NCBI GenBank assembly: GCA_963550915.1
Contig: CAUVEB010000001.1
Span: 124,001 to 188,000 of the forward strand
Direction: 5' to 3'
DNA from: Caviibacter sp963550915
Lineage (GTDB): Bacteria; Fusobacteriota; Fusobacteriia; Fusobacteriales; Leptotrichiaceae
DNA length: 64,000 nucleotides
The translations under genes were made by a program, and so were the position numbers. Below the pieces are notes generated by a model that was given only the letters and a program-made list of their open reading frames with translations, was not told where the DNA came from and ran no database searches. Shown piece by piece: positions 9,436-19,466 of the stretch. How positions within the stretch are numbered: the stretch's first letter is position 1; every line of letters starts with the position of its first letter.

Positions 9436-12045
9436 CTATAATCCTTTAATATATTCAGTTACACTGTTTAAAGCAAAAGTAAGTTTGCTTATATCTTTAC
9501 CACCAGCTTGTGCAAAATTTGGCTTACCTCCACCATTTCCACCAGTTAGATTAGCAACATATTTTACAATTTCTCCAGCCTTATATTTTACTAATAAATC
9601 ATCGCTTACAGCACAAGTAAACATTAGTTTCTCATTTGATTTAGTTGCAAATAATATAAGTGAAGAACCTAATTTATCTTTTGCTTTGTCGATAATATTC
9701 TTAACATCTTTTGAGTCTGTATTAAGTTCTTTTATAAGTAATTTAAACCCATTAAAATCAACAGCATCATCTATCATATCGTTAATTTGATATTTTATTA
9801 GCTTATTTTTTAATTCTTCAACTGTTTTTTCTAATTCTTTTTGATTTTCCTTATTTTTTTGTATAGTCTTCTTAATATCATTAGTATTAGTTTTTAATTC
9901 TTTTGCAATTTCATTTATTGTATCATTTAGATCATAGCAATGATTATTAGCACACGACCCTGTTACAGCTTCAATTCTTCTTATACCAGAAGCCTTAGCT
10001 TGTTCTGATAAAATATAAAATGAACCTATATGACCTGTATGTGGACAGTGAGTACCACCACATAGCTCAGCAGAGTAACCAACTATATCTACAACTCTAA
10101 CAGTACTTTTGTATTTTTCATCAAATAGTGCAATTGCTCCCATTTTATCAGCTTGTTCTTTTGTTGTATATGTGATTTCAACTTTTATACTTTCTTGTAT
10201 AATTTCATTAACTCTTTTTTCTATTTTTCTTATTGTTTCATCATCAAGAGCGTTATTATATGTAAAGTCAAATCTAAGACCCTTATCATAAACAAGTGAA
10301 CCAGCTTGATTTACATCATCACCTAATATTTCTTTTACCGCTCTATGAAGTATGTGAGTAGCAGTGTGATTTCTCATAGTTGCATCTCTAAATGTCTTAT
10401 CAACACTTAAATTTATTTCATCATTTATATTTGGAAGACTACCACTTAATAGTTTAATATAGTGAATGTATATATCTGATTTTTTAGCCATATCTACTAC
10501 ATCAGCTTTAAAATTATCATTAAAAATATATCCTTTATCACTTACTTGTCCACCTTGTGCACTATAAAATGGAGTTTTATCAAGTATTAGCTTATATACA
10601 TCTTCATCATCAGTTTTAGAAATGTGAAGAACTTTTGATGTATCATTTAGTGTTTCATAACCTGTAAAATTAGTAGCACCGTGTTCTTTGTAGAAAGTAT
10701 CAATAAATTCGTCTTTTATCATGTCACTTATTACATTTCTAGCAGACTTTGATCTATTTATTTGTTCTTCTAATTTTTCGTTAAATTCATCTTCTTCTAC
10801 AACAATACCATATTTTTGTGTAACAAGTTTTGTAAGCTCAAATGGGAATCCAAATGTGTCATATAGTTTAAATGTGATATCACTACTTAGCTTATTTTCC
10901 CCTTTATTTTTTGCATTACTTATTTCATCAATAAGTAAATTAGCACCAACTTTTAGAGTTTTAGCAAATTTTTCTTCTTCAAGTTTTATTGTTTCTTCTA
11001 TAAATTTTTGTTTTTGTATTAATTCAGGATAAGCACCAGACATAGAAGTTACAACATTATTTACTATTTGATATAAAAAGCTTAGACCTTTATCAAAAAT
11101 ATTTTTGTTTGCAATGCTTCCAGCACCGTATGCTCTTCTAATTAATTTTTTTAGTATATATCCACGACCCTCATTTGAAGGAAGTACACCGTCACAAATT
11201 AGAAATACAGATGCTCTTATATGGTCAGCTATAATCTTAGTTGATACATCTTCTTGACCTTCTTTAAGATTTAGGACATTTCTAATTTCATTTATAATTG
11301 GCATGAAAATATCAGTATCAAAATTTGTTTTTTTGTTTTGCATTACACTTGCAATTCTTTCAATACCTGCACCAGTATCAATGTTTTTTTCTGGTAGTGG
11401 AACAAGACTACCGTCTTCAAGTCTATTCCATTCTGTAAATACAAGATTCCATATTTCTAAAAATCTATTTCCTTCATCACCAGGTTTTGCATTAATTTCT
11501 TCGTTGTTTTCACCCATATTTTGTGTATCAAAATATATTTCAGAACAAGGACCACAAGAACCAATAGGACCAGCAGCCCACCAGTTGTCGCTATCTCCAA
11601 GTCTTACTATTCTATCTTTTGATATTCCAACTTCGTTTACCCATATGTCATACGCTTCATCATCAGTAGTGTAAACTGTTACCCATAGTCTATTAATATC
11701 TAATTTTAAATGCTCAGTTATATATTCCCAAGACCATAAAATTGCTTCTTTTTTGAAATAATCTCCAAATGAGAAGTTACCAAGCATTTCAAAAAAAGTG
11801 TGATGTCTTGGAGTTATACCAACGTTTTCTAAGTCATTTGTTCTTATACATTTTTGATATGTTGTTATTCTTTTAGCAGGTGCTTTCTTTTCTCCTAAGA
11901 AAAAAGGTTTAAATGGAACCATACCTGCAACAGTAAGTAGAAGTGTCTTATCTTCTGGAACTAGTGAGGCACTTTCGTAGTGTATATGTTCTTTTGATTT
12001 AAAGAAATCAATAAAACTTTTTCTAATTTCGTTACCAGTCATCAT
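9436..12045 (-). CDS. alaS: Alanyl-tRNA synthetase
   Basis: Class II synthetase that charges tRNA-Ala; 869 aa, normal full length. The N-terminal catalytic domain begins at NEIRKSFIDFFKSKEH, with the class II motif 2 region around TYQKCIRTNDLENVG. The editing domain has the zinc motif HTATHILH and CGGTHCPHTG. The C-terminal DHHA1-type glycine-rich domain ends GGNGGGKPNFAQAGG. Two adjacent ATGs (12043 and 12040) are possible starts; AGGAT lies upstream. It lies 22 bp after mutS in the same operon. Confidence 0.97.
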   Translation of the reverse strand: MMTGNEIRKSFIDFFKSKEHIHYESASLVPEDKTLLLTVAGMVPFKPFFLGEKKAPAKRITTYQKCIRTNDLENVGITPRHHTFFEMLGNFSFGDYFKKEAILWSWEYITEHLKLDINRLWVTVYTTDDEAYDIWVNEVGISKDRIVRLGDSDNWWAAGPIGSCGPCSEIYFDTQNMGENNEEINAKPGDEGNRFLEIWNLVFTEWNRLEDGSLVPLPEKNIDTGAGIERIASVMQNKKTNFDTDIFMPIINEIRNVLNLKEGQEDVSTKIIADHIRASVFLICDGVLPSNEGRGYILKKLIRRAYGAGSIANKNIFDKGLSFLYQIVNNVVTSMSGAYPELIQKQKFIEETIKLEEEKFAKTLKVGANLLIDEISNAKNKGENKLSSDITFKLYDTFGFPFELTKLVTQKYGIVVEEDEFNEKLEEQINRSKSARNVISDMIKDEFIDTFYKEHGATNFTGYETLNDTSKVLHISKTDDEDVYKLILDKTPFYSAQGGQVSDKGYIFNDNFKADVVDMAKKSDIYIHYIKLLSGSLPNINDEINLSVDKTFRDATMRNHTATHILHRAVKEILGDDVNQAGSLVYDKGLRFDFTYNNALDDETIRKIEKRVNEIIQESIKVEITYTTKEQADKMGAIALFDEKYKSTVRVVDIVGYSAELCGGTHCPHTGHIGSFYILSEQAKASGIRRIEAVTGSCANNHCYDLNDTINEIAKELKTNTNDIKKTIQKNKENQKELEKTVEELKNKLIKYQINDMIDDAVDFNGFKLLIKELNTDSKDVKNIIDKAKDKLGSSLILFATKSNEKLMFTCAVSDDLLVKYKAGEIVKYVANLTGGNGGGKPNFAQAGGKDISKLTFALNSVTEYIKGL

Positions 12046-12067
12046 ATTATTAAATATCCTTTCATTA

Positions 12068-14656
12068 TTATTCCTTATTCATATTTTGAACTAATTCTTT
12101 TAATTTTTCAAGTGTTGATAGAGCTTTTAAAGGTGTTGTATTATTAATATCAATACTTTCAATTTCTTCTTTAATATTTTTTAGATCATCAAGAAGTTGC
12201 TCGGTATTGTCTTCAAAGCTATCATTACTTAAATTATCAAATAGTGATAATTGACCTATATCTTCATGTTTTTGAATTAAAATATGTCTATTTTCCAATT
12301 TTTTTAATATTTTTTTTGATTCTTTTAAAACTTCATATGGAAGACCTGCAAGTTTTGCTACATAATTACCATAAGATCTATCGGCACTTCCTTTTGAAAT
12401 AGTTCTTAAAAATATTACTTTTGAATTTTTTTCTTCAACATTTATACGATAGTTTACTATTCTATCATATTTGTCTTCAAGCTCATTTAACTCATGATAA
12501 TGGGTTGCAAAAATTGTGTTTGCATTTATTTTATCATGTATATATGTCGATATAGCTGTTGCAATTGATAATCCGTCATAAGTTGAAGTACCACGACCAA
12601 CTTCATCAAGTATTATTAAACTGTTTTGTGTAGCGTTATTTAATATATTAGCAACTTCGCTCATTTCAACCATGAATGTACTTTGACCTGTAAGTATATC
12701 ATCGGATGCACCAATTCTTGTTAGAAATTTATCAATTATTGATAAATTAGCACTTGCAGCTGGTACATACATACCTATTTGAGCCATAATACAAATTAAT
12801 GCTATTTGTTTCATATATGTTGACTTACCTGCCATATTAGGACCTGTAAGTATTATGAAATTTTCATCTCTAGTAAAATGAACATCATTTTCAATAAAAG
12901 GTTCATTTATTAATTTTTCTACAACAGGATGTCTACCGTTTAATATTTGTATCTCGCCTTTATCATTAAAAGTAGGAGCTGTATATCCGTTTGTTATACT
13001 AACATATGCAAAAGAGCTAATTACATCAATATACGACACTATTTTTGAAAGATTTAATATTAAATCTTTATGCTCTTTTACTTTATTAGATACATCTTTA
13101 AATAAATTATATTCAAGTTCAAAACTTCTAGTTTTAGCATTTAGTATTTTATCTTCATACTCTTTTAATTCTTGTGTTATAAATCTCTCACAATTAGATA
13201 GAGTTTGTTTTCTAATATATCTATTTGGTACGTCTGCTAAATTAGAGTTTGTTATTTCTATAAAATATCCAAAAACCTTATTGTATTTTATCTTTAAATA
13301 TTTAATACCGGTTTCATTTTTTTCTCTTGTTTCAATATCGATTAATATATCTTTTCCGTGAGTTAAAATATTATTTAATTCCAGTAATTCAGCATTATAG
13401 CTTGGTTTTATCATTCCACCTTCTCTTGTAGAAAATGGAGGTTCTTCTTTTATACTTTCATCAATTAATGCTATTAGATTTTTTATTATACTAAAATCTA
13501 TATTCTCAAATAGAGTACCCCATTTATTTGATATATTAATGCAACTATTTAATGTTGCTCTAATTGCTATTAAGTCTTTTGCATTTTCATTACCAAATAT
13601 TAATTTACTAAGTAATCTTTCAATATCATAGACATTTTCAAGTTCTTCTCTAATTTCTTCACGAATTAGTATATTGTCAATTAAAAATTTTACATGTTCT
13701 TGTCTTTTGTTGATATCTGATATATTGATAAGGGGAAGATTTAAAAATGATTTTAATAATCTAGTTCCCATAGAAGTCTTACATTTGTCAAGTATCCATA
13801 AAAGAGTACCATAACTTGTGTTATCTCTTTGATTTTTAATAATTTCTAAATTTCTTGCAGTTGACATATTAATATCTGCATAATTATTTTGTGATATAAC
13901 AGATATTTTAGGTATATTTAACTCAATATTAACTTGTATTTCTAAAATATATTGAAGTAGCATAGCACAACTATCAATAAGTCCTTTATTTGTAAGTCCA
14001 AAACTATCAAGAGAAGCAATATCAAAATACTGTGTTAAAAAAGAATTTGAATTTTTTACTTTTTCAATAATAGTAGTACTAATTTTTTGCTTTGATAAGT
14101 ATTCTTCAATTTTGCTATAGCTTTGCTTATTTATTACAATTTCTTTTACATTTAATTTATATAAGTAAGAATAAAGGTTACTAATAGTAGTTATACTAGC
14201 ATTAAATAAACCAGTTGTTATATCTACATATGAAATATATGCATTTTCTTGTTCAATTAAAAGTGATAATACAAAATTATTACTTTTACTATCAAGAGTT
14301 TCAACGTCAATTACAGTACCTGGTGTTATAACTTTTACAACATCTCTTTTAACTAAGCCTTTTGCCTCTTTTGGATCTTCCATCTGCTCACATATAGCTA
14401 CTTTATAACCTTCATTAACTAGCTTAGATATATATTGTGAAGAGCTATGATGAGGTATTCCTGCAAGAGGTATATCAACACCTTTTTCCTTGTTTCTCTT
14501 TGTAAGAGTAAGACCTAAGACCTTTGAAGCTGTAATAGCGTCTTCATAAAACATTTCATAAAAATCACCAAGTCTAAAAAATAGAATTTCATCTTTATAT
14601 CTACTTTTTATTTCTTTATATTGTTTCATAAGTGGAGTAGTATTATCTATACTCAT
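12068..14656 (-). CDS. mutS: DNA mismatch repair protein MutS
   Basis: 862-aa mismatch-recognition ATPase. The mismatch-wedging Phe-X-Glu motif is present in RLGDFYEMFYEDA near residue 36. The ATPase core has Walker A GPNMAGKST, Walker B LIILDEVGRGTSTYDG and the FATHYHEL motif. The C terminus carries the short acidic/dimerisation tail. The start overlaps the end of the upstream MFS gene by 14 bp. No mutL is seen in the window. Confidence 0.97.
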   Translation of the reverse strand: MSIDNTTPLMKQYKEIKSRYKDEILFFRLGDFYEMFYEDAITASKVLGLTLTKRNKEKGVDIPLAGIPHHSSSQYISKLVNEGYKVAICEQMEDPKEAKGLVKRDVVKVITPGTVIDVETLDSKSNNFVLSLLIEQENAYISYVDITTGLFNASITTISNLYSYLYKLNVKEIVINKQSYSKIEEYLSKQKISTTIIEKVKNSNSFLTQYFDIASLDSFGLTNKGLIDSCAMLLQYILEIQVNIELNIPKISVISQNNYADINMSTARNLEIIKNQRDNTSYGTLLWILDKCKTSMGTRLLKSFLNLPLINISDINKRQEHVKFLIDNILIREEIREELENVYDIERLLSKLIFGNENAKDLIAIRATLNSCINISNKWGTLFENIDFSIIKNLIALIDESIKEEPPFSTREGGMIKPSYNAELLELNNILTHGKDILIDIETREKNETGIKYLKIKYNKVFGYFIEITNSNLADVPNRYIRKQTLSNCERFITQELKEYEDKILNAKTRSFELEYNLFKDVSNKVKEHKDLILNLSKIVSYIDVISSFAYVSITNGYTAPTFNDKGEIQILNGRHPVVEKLINEPFIENDVHFTRDENFIILTGPNMAGKSTYMKQIALICIMAQIGMYVPAASANLSIIDKFLTRIGASDDILTGQSTFMVEMSEVANILNNATQNSLIILDEVGRGTSTYDGLSIATAISTYIHDKINANTIFATHYHELNELEDKYDRIVNYRINVEEKNSKVIFLRTISKGSADRSYGNYVAKLAGLPYEVLKESKKILKKLENRHILIQKHEDIGQLSLFDNLSNDSFEDNTEQLLDDLKNIKEEIESIDINNTTPLKALSTLEKLKELVQNMNKE

Positions 14657-15929
14657 TTTTTCTCCTAAATATTAAATTTATAGTTCCTAAAATAATAGAC
14701 AAAATAGTAATAGTGCTTACGATAATAAAAATGGATTTTGTATTATTAAAGCCTAATATACCATTTGGAATTAATTTTTCAATTAAAACATAAACTCTAT
14801 CTCCAAAGAATATACCAAAGGCAAAAAATCCTTGGAATATCCCCATGCTAATATTTCTATATTCTTTATCAAAATATTGTAGTGCAATAGAAATAAGGGA
14901 GATATATGTTCCACCATATCCAAATCCATTAAATACATATGTTGCAAATACAATATATGGATTATCAGTAATTAATACTGTAATATAGAAAAATAGTAGT
15001 GAGCATAAGCTTAATATTAATGTTTTTTCAATTCCAAATTTTTTTACAAAAAATGTACCGACAAGCACACTTGCTATAAGTTGTGGTGTTGCAAACATTG
15101 TATCTAAATACGCAAGCATTATTGCAGGCATATTAAGACTAGATTTTGCATAGTATACCATATTAGCACCACTAGTTGAGAACTTTATAAACGATATTAC
15201 AACAGATATTAGACATACTGTTAAAAATTTTTTGTTTTTAAGTATATGTATAATTTTTTCTTTTGAAAACTTCTTATTATTCCCATTAAATTCTTTCATA
15301 AAAAAAGTTAATATTAATGTCGTAAATGAAACTAAGGCTGAAGCTCCCCAAAGAAAAGCAAAGTTTTTAACATCTTTATATGTTCCTATATATTGTATAG
15401 GTGCTGCAAAAAATTCTGCAAGTAATGGAGCAGTTGCAAGTATAGATGCAGATACTGCTGCTTTTTCACTTTCAAATGTCTCAGAAAATAGTACATTAAA
15501 TATTGCAAGCATTGAAGCACATATACCCATAGCCAGTGATGAAAAATATAGGCTGTTGTATGATGGATGAATTACTACAATTATAGATGTTATTGTTATA
15601 CTAATCATAGCAATTTGTATAAATATTTTTCTTTTATTAAATATATCAATAGTGAAAAATAGAGGTAATCTTATTAGAAAACTTATAAGACCATAAGCTG
15701 ATGTTATGGTAGAACCCATAATTACACTTAGTCCAAGACCACCAATCTCAACAGGTGCTATAGCATAAAGCTTTCTATATGCCCTTATTATTGTTATACT
15801 TGCCCAAAATAGGACTAATATCCAAAATATTATCATTTGATTTTTATCTAATTTATATTTCTTTGACATGTACATTACAATAATTAATATTAATATTATC
15901 ATAAATATTGAAATAAAAACTTTTGTCAT
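14643..15929 (-). CDS. MFS-type multi-pass transporter, substrate unknown
   Basis: 428-aa integral membrane protein with about 12 hydrophobic segments and a long charged loop in the middle (KEFNGNNKKFSKEKIIHIL), the usual 6+6 major-facilitator arrangement. The inter-helix basic motif FFTIDIFNKRKIF after the second or third helix fits MFS loop 2-3. Nothing in the sequence identifies the substrate. It leads the MFS-mutS-alaS-ruvX transcript and overlaps mutS by 14 bp; that link is probably positional rather than functional. Confidence 0.72.
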   Translation of the reverse strand: MTKVFISIFMIILILIIVMYMSKKYKLDKNQMIIFWILVLFWASITIIRAYRKLYAIAPVEIGGLGLSVIMGSTITSAYGLISFLIRLPLFFTIDIFNKRKIFIQIAMISITITSIIVVIHPSYNSLYFSSLAMGICASMLAIFNVLFSETFESEKAAVSASILATAPLLAEFFAAPIQYIGTYKDVKNFAFLWGASALVSFTTLILTFFMKEFNGNNKKFSKEKIIHILKNKKFLTVCLISVVISFIKFSTSGANMVYYAKSSLNMPAIMLAYLDTMFATPQLIASVLVGTFFVKKFGIEKTLILSLCSLLFFYITVLITDNPYIVFATYVFNGFGYGGTYISLISIALQYFDKEYRNISMGIFQGFFAFGIFFGDRVYVLIEKLIPNGILGFNNTKSIFIIVSTITILSIILGTINLIFRRKNEYR

Positions 15930-15959
15930 TTTGTATTCTCCTGTTTTTGTTTATCCTTA

Positions 15960-15988
15960 ATTATATCATATTTATTAAATAATATCAC
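15960..15988 (-). promoter_or_regulatory. Predicted sigma-70-type promoter for MFS-mutS-alaS-ruvX
   Basis: On the minus strand GTGATA (15983-15988) and a perfect TATAAT (15960-15965) are separated by 17 bp, about 30 bp upstream of the MFS start. The -10 box is strong; the -35 matches four of six consensus bases. Confidence 0.5.
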
Positions 15989-16001
15989 ATAATTTTTAAC
16001 A

Positions 16002-16035
16002 CAAAAAAATAATATCAAACGAGTGATATTATTTT
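16002..16035 (-). terminator. Rho-gene intrinsic terminator (minus strand)
   Basis: A 12-bp stem (AAAATAATATCA / TGATATTATTTT, 16006-16017 with 16024-16035) overlaps the last codons of rho and is followed on the minus strand by a run of T. The hairpin starts inside the coding end of rho. Confidence 0.75.
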
Positions 16036-17264
16036 ATTAATTCAAATTTCATATTTTCTAGTAATTCTTCGTTATTTTGATATTTTTTTAATAAGTCTAT
16101 CAAATATTTTATTGCTTCAGCTTCGTTACAGTTCATAAGTTTTCTTCTTAAAGTCCAAATATTTTCAAGCTCTTTTTTAGAGTATAGTAAATCTTCTCTT
16201 CTTGTACCACTTTTTGATATATCAATTGCAGGAAATAGTCTTAATTGTTGTAAAGTTCTATCTAGTATTATTTCCATATTACCAGTACCTTTAAACTCTT
16301 CAAATATTACTTCATCCATACGGCTACCAGTTTCTATAAGAGCAGTAGCAATAATAGTTAGACTTCCACCTTCTCTAATATTTCTTGCAGCTCCTAAGAA
16401 TTTTTTAGGCATATATAAGGCTTTAGGGTCAATACCACCTGATATTATTTTACCACTTGATGGTAGTACAACATTATATGATCTAGCAAGTCTTGTTAAA
16501 CTATCCATAAGTATAATAATATTTTTACCCTTTTCAACTTCAAGTTTAGCAGCTTCAAGAACTTTTTCAGTAACTTTTAAATGCTCAGCAGGATCTTCAT
16601 CAAAAGTTGCAGAATAAACTTCAGCACCTTTTACATTTTCTTTAATATCAGTAACTTCTTCTGGTCTTTCATCAATTAAAAGTATCCATAAACTTACATC
16701 ATTATTATATTTTAATATATCATTTGCAAGAGCTGTAAGTAGCATAGTTTTACCGCCTTTAGGAGGTGCTACTATAAGACCTCTTTGACCAAAACCTATA
16801 GGTGCAATCAAGTCAATTATTCTTGATGAAATTTCACCTTCACCTAGCATAATTCTCTTATTAGGATATGCAGGTATTAAATCATCAAAATATGGTCTGT
16901 TTTGAGCTTTATCTATAGTATCGCTGTTTATGAACATAATTTTTATAAGACCATAACTTTTTTCACTTCCAATAGGGGCTCTAACTTCACCACAAATTTT
17001 ATCATTAGGTCTTAATGAAAACTTTTTGATTTGTGATGCTGAAACATACACATCAACTTCAACAGATGTATTTCTTAAAAATCCATATCCTTCAGGTAGT
17101 ATATCAAGTGTACCGACAGCAAATAAAATATCTTGTTCTTCTGCCATTTTAATAGCAACTAAATTTATTAAATCTTCTTTTATTAGTGATTTATAATTTT
17201 CAATTTCATATTTTTTAGCAAGTTCTTTTAATTTTGATGTATTTAATTTTAATAATTCTAACAT
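16029..17264 (-). CDS. rho: Transcription termination factor Rho
   Basis: Hexameric RNA-dependent ATPase/helicase that terminates transcription; 411 aa. The N-terminal Rho_N helix domain (TSKLKELAKKYEIENYKSL), the cold-shock-like RNA-binding domain (GTLDILPEGYGFLRN) and the RecA-like core are all visible. Walker A is APPKGGKTMLL, Walker B lies in IIILMDSLTRLARSYN, and the Q/R-loop regions follow (GGIDPKALYMPKKFLGAARN). It is the final gene of a minus-strand operon with miaB, 8 bp away. Confidence 0.97.
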   Translation of the reverse strand: MLELLKLNTSKLKELAKKYEIENYKSLIKEDLINLVAIKMAEEQDILFAVGTLDILPEGYGFLRNTSVEVDVYVSASQIKKFSLRPNDKICGEVRAPIGSEKSYGLIKIMFINSDTIDKAQNRPYFDDLIPAYPNKRIMLGEGEISSRIIDLIAPIGFGQRGLIVAPPKGGKTMLLTALANDILKYNNDVSLWILLIDERPEEVTDIKENVKGAEVYSATFDEDPAEHLKVTEKVLEAAKLEVEKGKNIIILMDSLTRLARSYNVVLPSSGKIISGGIDPKALYMPKKFLGAARNIREGGSLTIIATALIETGSRMDEVIFEEFKGTGNMEIILDRTLQQLRLFPAIDISKSGTRREDLLYSKKELENIWTLRRKLMNCNEAEAIKYLIDLLKKYQNNEELLENMKFELIK

Positions 17265-17272
17265 TTTATCTC

Positions 17273-18586
17273 CTATACCAGTTCACCATATAAGGTCCAA
17301 GTGTTTGTATGAGTTATTTTTACATTAACGAATTTCTCGTTGTTATATTTCATTTTAGGAAAAAGTACTATCTTGTGTGTTGAAGTTCTTCCAAACATCA
17401 TATCCATATTCTTTTTACTATGACCTTCAACAAGTACCTTTAATGTTTTACCTATATATCTTTGACTATATTCAAATGCAATTTTGTCTTGTTGTCTCAT
17501 TAAAGTTTGAAGTCTTCTATTCATAGTCTCTTCATCTATTTGATCTTCGTATATACTTGCAGGTGTATTTCTTCTTTTTGAGTACATAAACATAAATGCA
17601 TTTTCAAAACCAACTTCATTTACAACATCAAGAGTATCATTAAAATCTTCTTCAGTTTCACCAGGGAAACCTACAATGATATCAGTTGTAAGTGCTATAT
17701 CTGGTATTTCTCTTTTTATTTTCTTAGCAAGTGCTATATATTCTTCTTTAGTATATCCACGTTTCATCTTTTTAAGTATTTTACTTGAACCAGATTGAAG
17801 TGGTAAATGTAACATTCTTGAAATTTTAAGATTTTCTTTGATAGCTTTTATAACATCATCATTAAAATCTTTTGGATGTGGTGATACGTATTTAATCCAA
17901 AAATCACCCTCAACATTTGCACTTTTTTCAAGTAATTTTGCAAATGTTATATTATCATCTTTTCTAAAATCATTACCATATGAGTTAACATTTTGACCTA
18001 AAAATAGAATTTCTTTATAGCCTTGTTTTACATATTTTTTTACATCATCAACTATTTCATCCATAGGAACAGAACGTTCTCTACCACGAACATGTGGAAC
18101 TATACAAAAAGTACAGTAGTTATTACAACCATATGTTATTGCAATTGATGCCATTACATCATTTCCAAAATAGGCGTCAATTCTTTTAGGCAGTACATCT
18201 TTATTGTTTACCATTACTATATTAGTTTTACCATGATATATTTCATCAAGTATATCAGGGAGCATTGCAATATTTTGATTTCCAAGAACTAAATCGACAT
18301 AAGGACTTCTTTTTATGAAGTTTTCTTTTTCTTCTTGTGCAAGACATCCAGTAACTCCTATAATCATGTCTTTTTTTTCGTTTTTAAGTTCTTTTAATCT
18401 ACCAAGCTCACTATACACTTTAGATGCAGCACCTTCTCTTATAGTGCAAGTATTTATTAAAACTAAATCTGCATCTTCATAATTATCTATCATATTATAG
18501 CCACTATTTTTAAGTATATTTGTCATTTTAGCACTTTCATTAAAGTTCATTTGACAGCCATAAGTAATTATACAAGCATTTTTCAT
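17273..18586 (-). CDS. miaB: tRNA-2-methylthio-N6-dimethylallyladenosine synthase
   Basis: Radical-SAM methylthiotransferase that adds the 2-methylthio group to i6A37 of tRNAs; 437 aa. The N-terminal UPF0004 domain supplies three cysteines for one cluster (YGCQMN, NTCTIRE, GCLAQE). The radical-SAM triad is YGCNNYCTFC, followed by VPHVRGRERS. A C-terminal TRAM domain begins near residue 375. The NTCTIREGA and RGRERS motifs favour MiaB over MtaB or RimO. Confidence 0.95.
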   Translation of the reverse strand: MKNACIITYGCQMNFNESAKMTNILKNSGYNMIDNYEDADLVLINTCTIREGAASKVYSELGRLKELKNEKKDMIIGVTGCLAQEEKENFIKRSPYVDLVLGNQNIAMLPDILDEIYHGKTNIVMVNNKDVLPKRIDAYFGNDVMASIAITYGCNNYCTFCIVPHVRGRERSVPMDEIVDDVKKYVKQGYKEILFLGQNVNSYGNDFRKDDNITFAKLLEKSANVEGDFWIKYVSPHPKDFNDDVIKAIKENLKISRMLHLPLQSGSSKILKKMKRGYTKEEYIALAKKIKREIPDIALTTDIIVGFPGETEEDFNDTLDVVNEVGFENAFMFMYSKRRNTPASIYEDQIDEETMNRRLQTLMRQQDKIAFEYSQRYIGKTLKVLVEGHSKKNMDMMFGRTSTHKIVLFPKMKYNNEKFVNVKITHTNTWTLYGELV

Positions 18587-18596
18587 TTCTTATCCT

Positions 18597-19202
18597 TTAT
18601 TTGTGAAACCCTAAATCTGCTGGATTTATATCGCCTGAGATTTTATGAAGTTTACCACCATTATTTTTAAATTTAATATATAGTTCATTTACTTTATTTA
18701 TTAGTTTTATAGTATCATTATCTAAATTTTCCTTGTTATATTGACCATTTGCCCAATATTTAATAACAAGCTCACTATCACCACATATATCCTTTACATT
18801 GTATTTTAATGCATATTTTAATGCAATAAAAAGACCTGTAAGCTCTCCAAAGTTATTTGTTCTACCTTCTGATAAATAGTAGTTACCAAATTCATTTATG
18901 AGTTTTGAGTCCATAATGAAGTATAAAAGGCTATTTGAGTAATAATCACTCATTTTAACCTCTACACCTTTACCACGTCCAGTACCTGAATCAAAATAAA
19001 TAGCAGTCTTAATTAAACTATCATTATTTTTTTCACGCTTTTCATATTCTGCTCCGTCATCAAGCCATTTTTTTGCTTCTTCTTCACTATTAAACTTCTT
19101 ATATCTTGATTTATTATTTTTTATTATTTGCTTGCATTCTTCCCAAGATGTAACGATACCTTGCGTATTATCGCTTTTTAGAATATATGCGTAGTAAGAC
19201 AT
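18597..19202 (-). CDS. rnhA: Ribonuclease H1-type protein with N-terminal hybrid-binding (viroplasmin-like) domain
   Basis: 201-aa protein that cuts the RNA strand of RNA-DNA hybrids. The N-terminal ~45 residues form a caulimovirus-viroplasmin/HBD motif (YAYILKSDNTQGIVTSWEEC, with K/F residues and EEAKKWL). The RNase H fold then has the four acidic ligands: D in IYFDSGTG, E in NNFGELTGL, D in GDSELVIKYW and D in NPADLGFHK. The spacing before the first acidic residue (TAIYFDSGTGRGKG) is typical of the Clostridium/Fusobacterium variant. It lies between miaB and the HMA gene. Confidence 0.88.
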   Translation of the reverse strand: MSYYAYILKSDNTQGIVTSWEECKQIIKNNKSRYKKFNSEEEAKKWLDDGAEYEKREKNNDSLIKTAIYFDSGTGRGKGVEVKMSDYYSNSLLYFIMDSKLINEFGNYYLSEGRTNNFGELTGLFIALKYALKYNVKDICGDSELVIKYWANGQYNKENLDNDTIKLINKVNELYIKFKNNGGKLHKISGDINPADLGFHK

Positions 19203-19204
19203 AT

Positions 19205-19420
19205 TTACTCCTTGATATCAGTTATTTCATATTTTCCAGCAGATTTTACTACTAGTTTTAATGTTTCATTTGAAATGTTTGAGTTTAACTCAAGTTCAAT
19301 TGTTTTACTATCTAAGTCAACAATTACATCTTCAACTTCAGGAAGCCCAAATAAAACTCCTGATAATTTTTCTGCACATTTTTGACATACTATTTCTGGT
19401 ATTGTTAATATTTTTTTCAT
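19205..19420 (-). CDS. Small heavy-metal-associated (HMA) domain protein
   Basis: 71-aa ferredoxin-like HMA-type domain with CXXC in VCQKCAEKL, and the beta strands EVEDVIVDLDSKTIELEL characteristic of CopZ-like metallochaperones. The usual GMxCxxC is altered to PEIVCQKC, so the metal preference is uncertain. No P-type ATPase or copper-responsive regulator is adjacent. It is probably a soluble cytosolic metal-binding or redox protein. It is 3 bp from the RNase H gene and cotranscribed with it. Confidence 0.72.
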   Translation of the reverse strand: MKKILTIPEIVCQKCAEKLSGVLFGLPEVEDVIVDLDSKTIELELNSNISNETLKLVVKSAGKYEITDIKE

Positions 19421-19466
19421 AGTTTTCTTCCTTTCAAAATTATAGTAAATTATATCATAAATATTA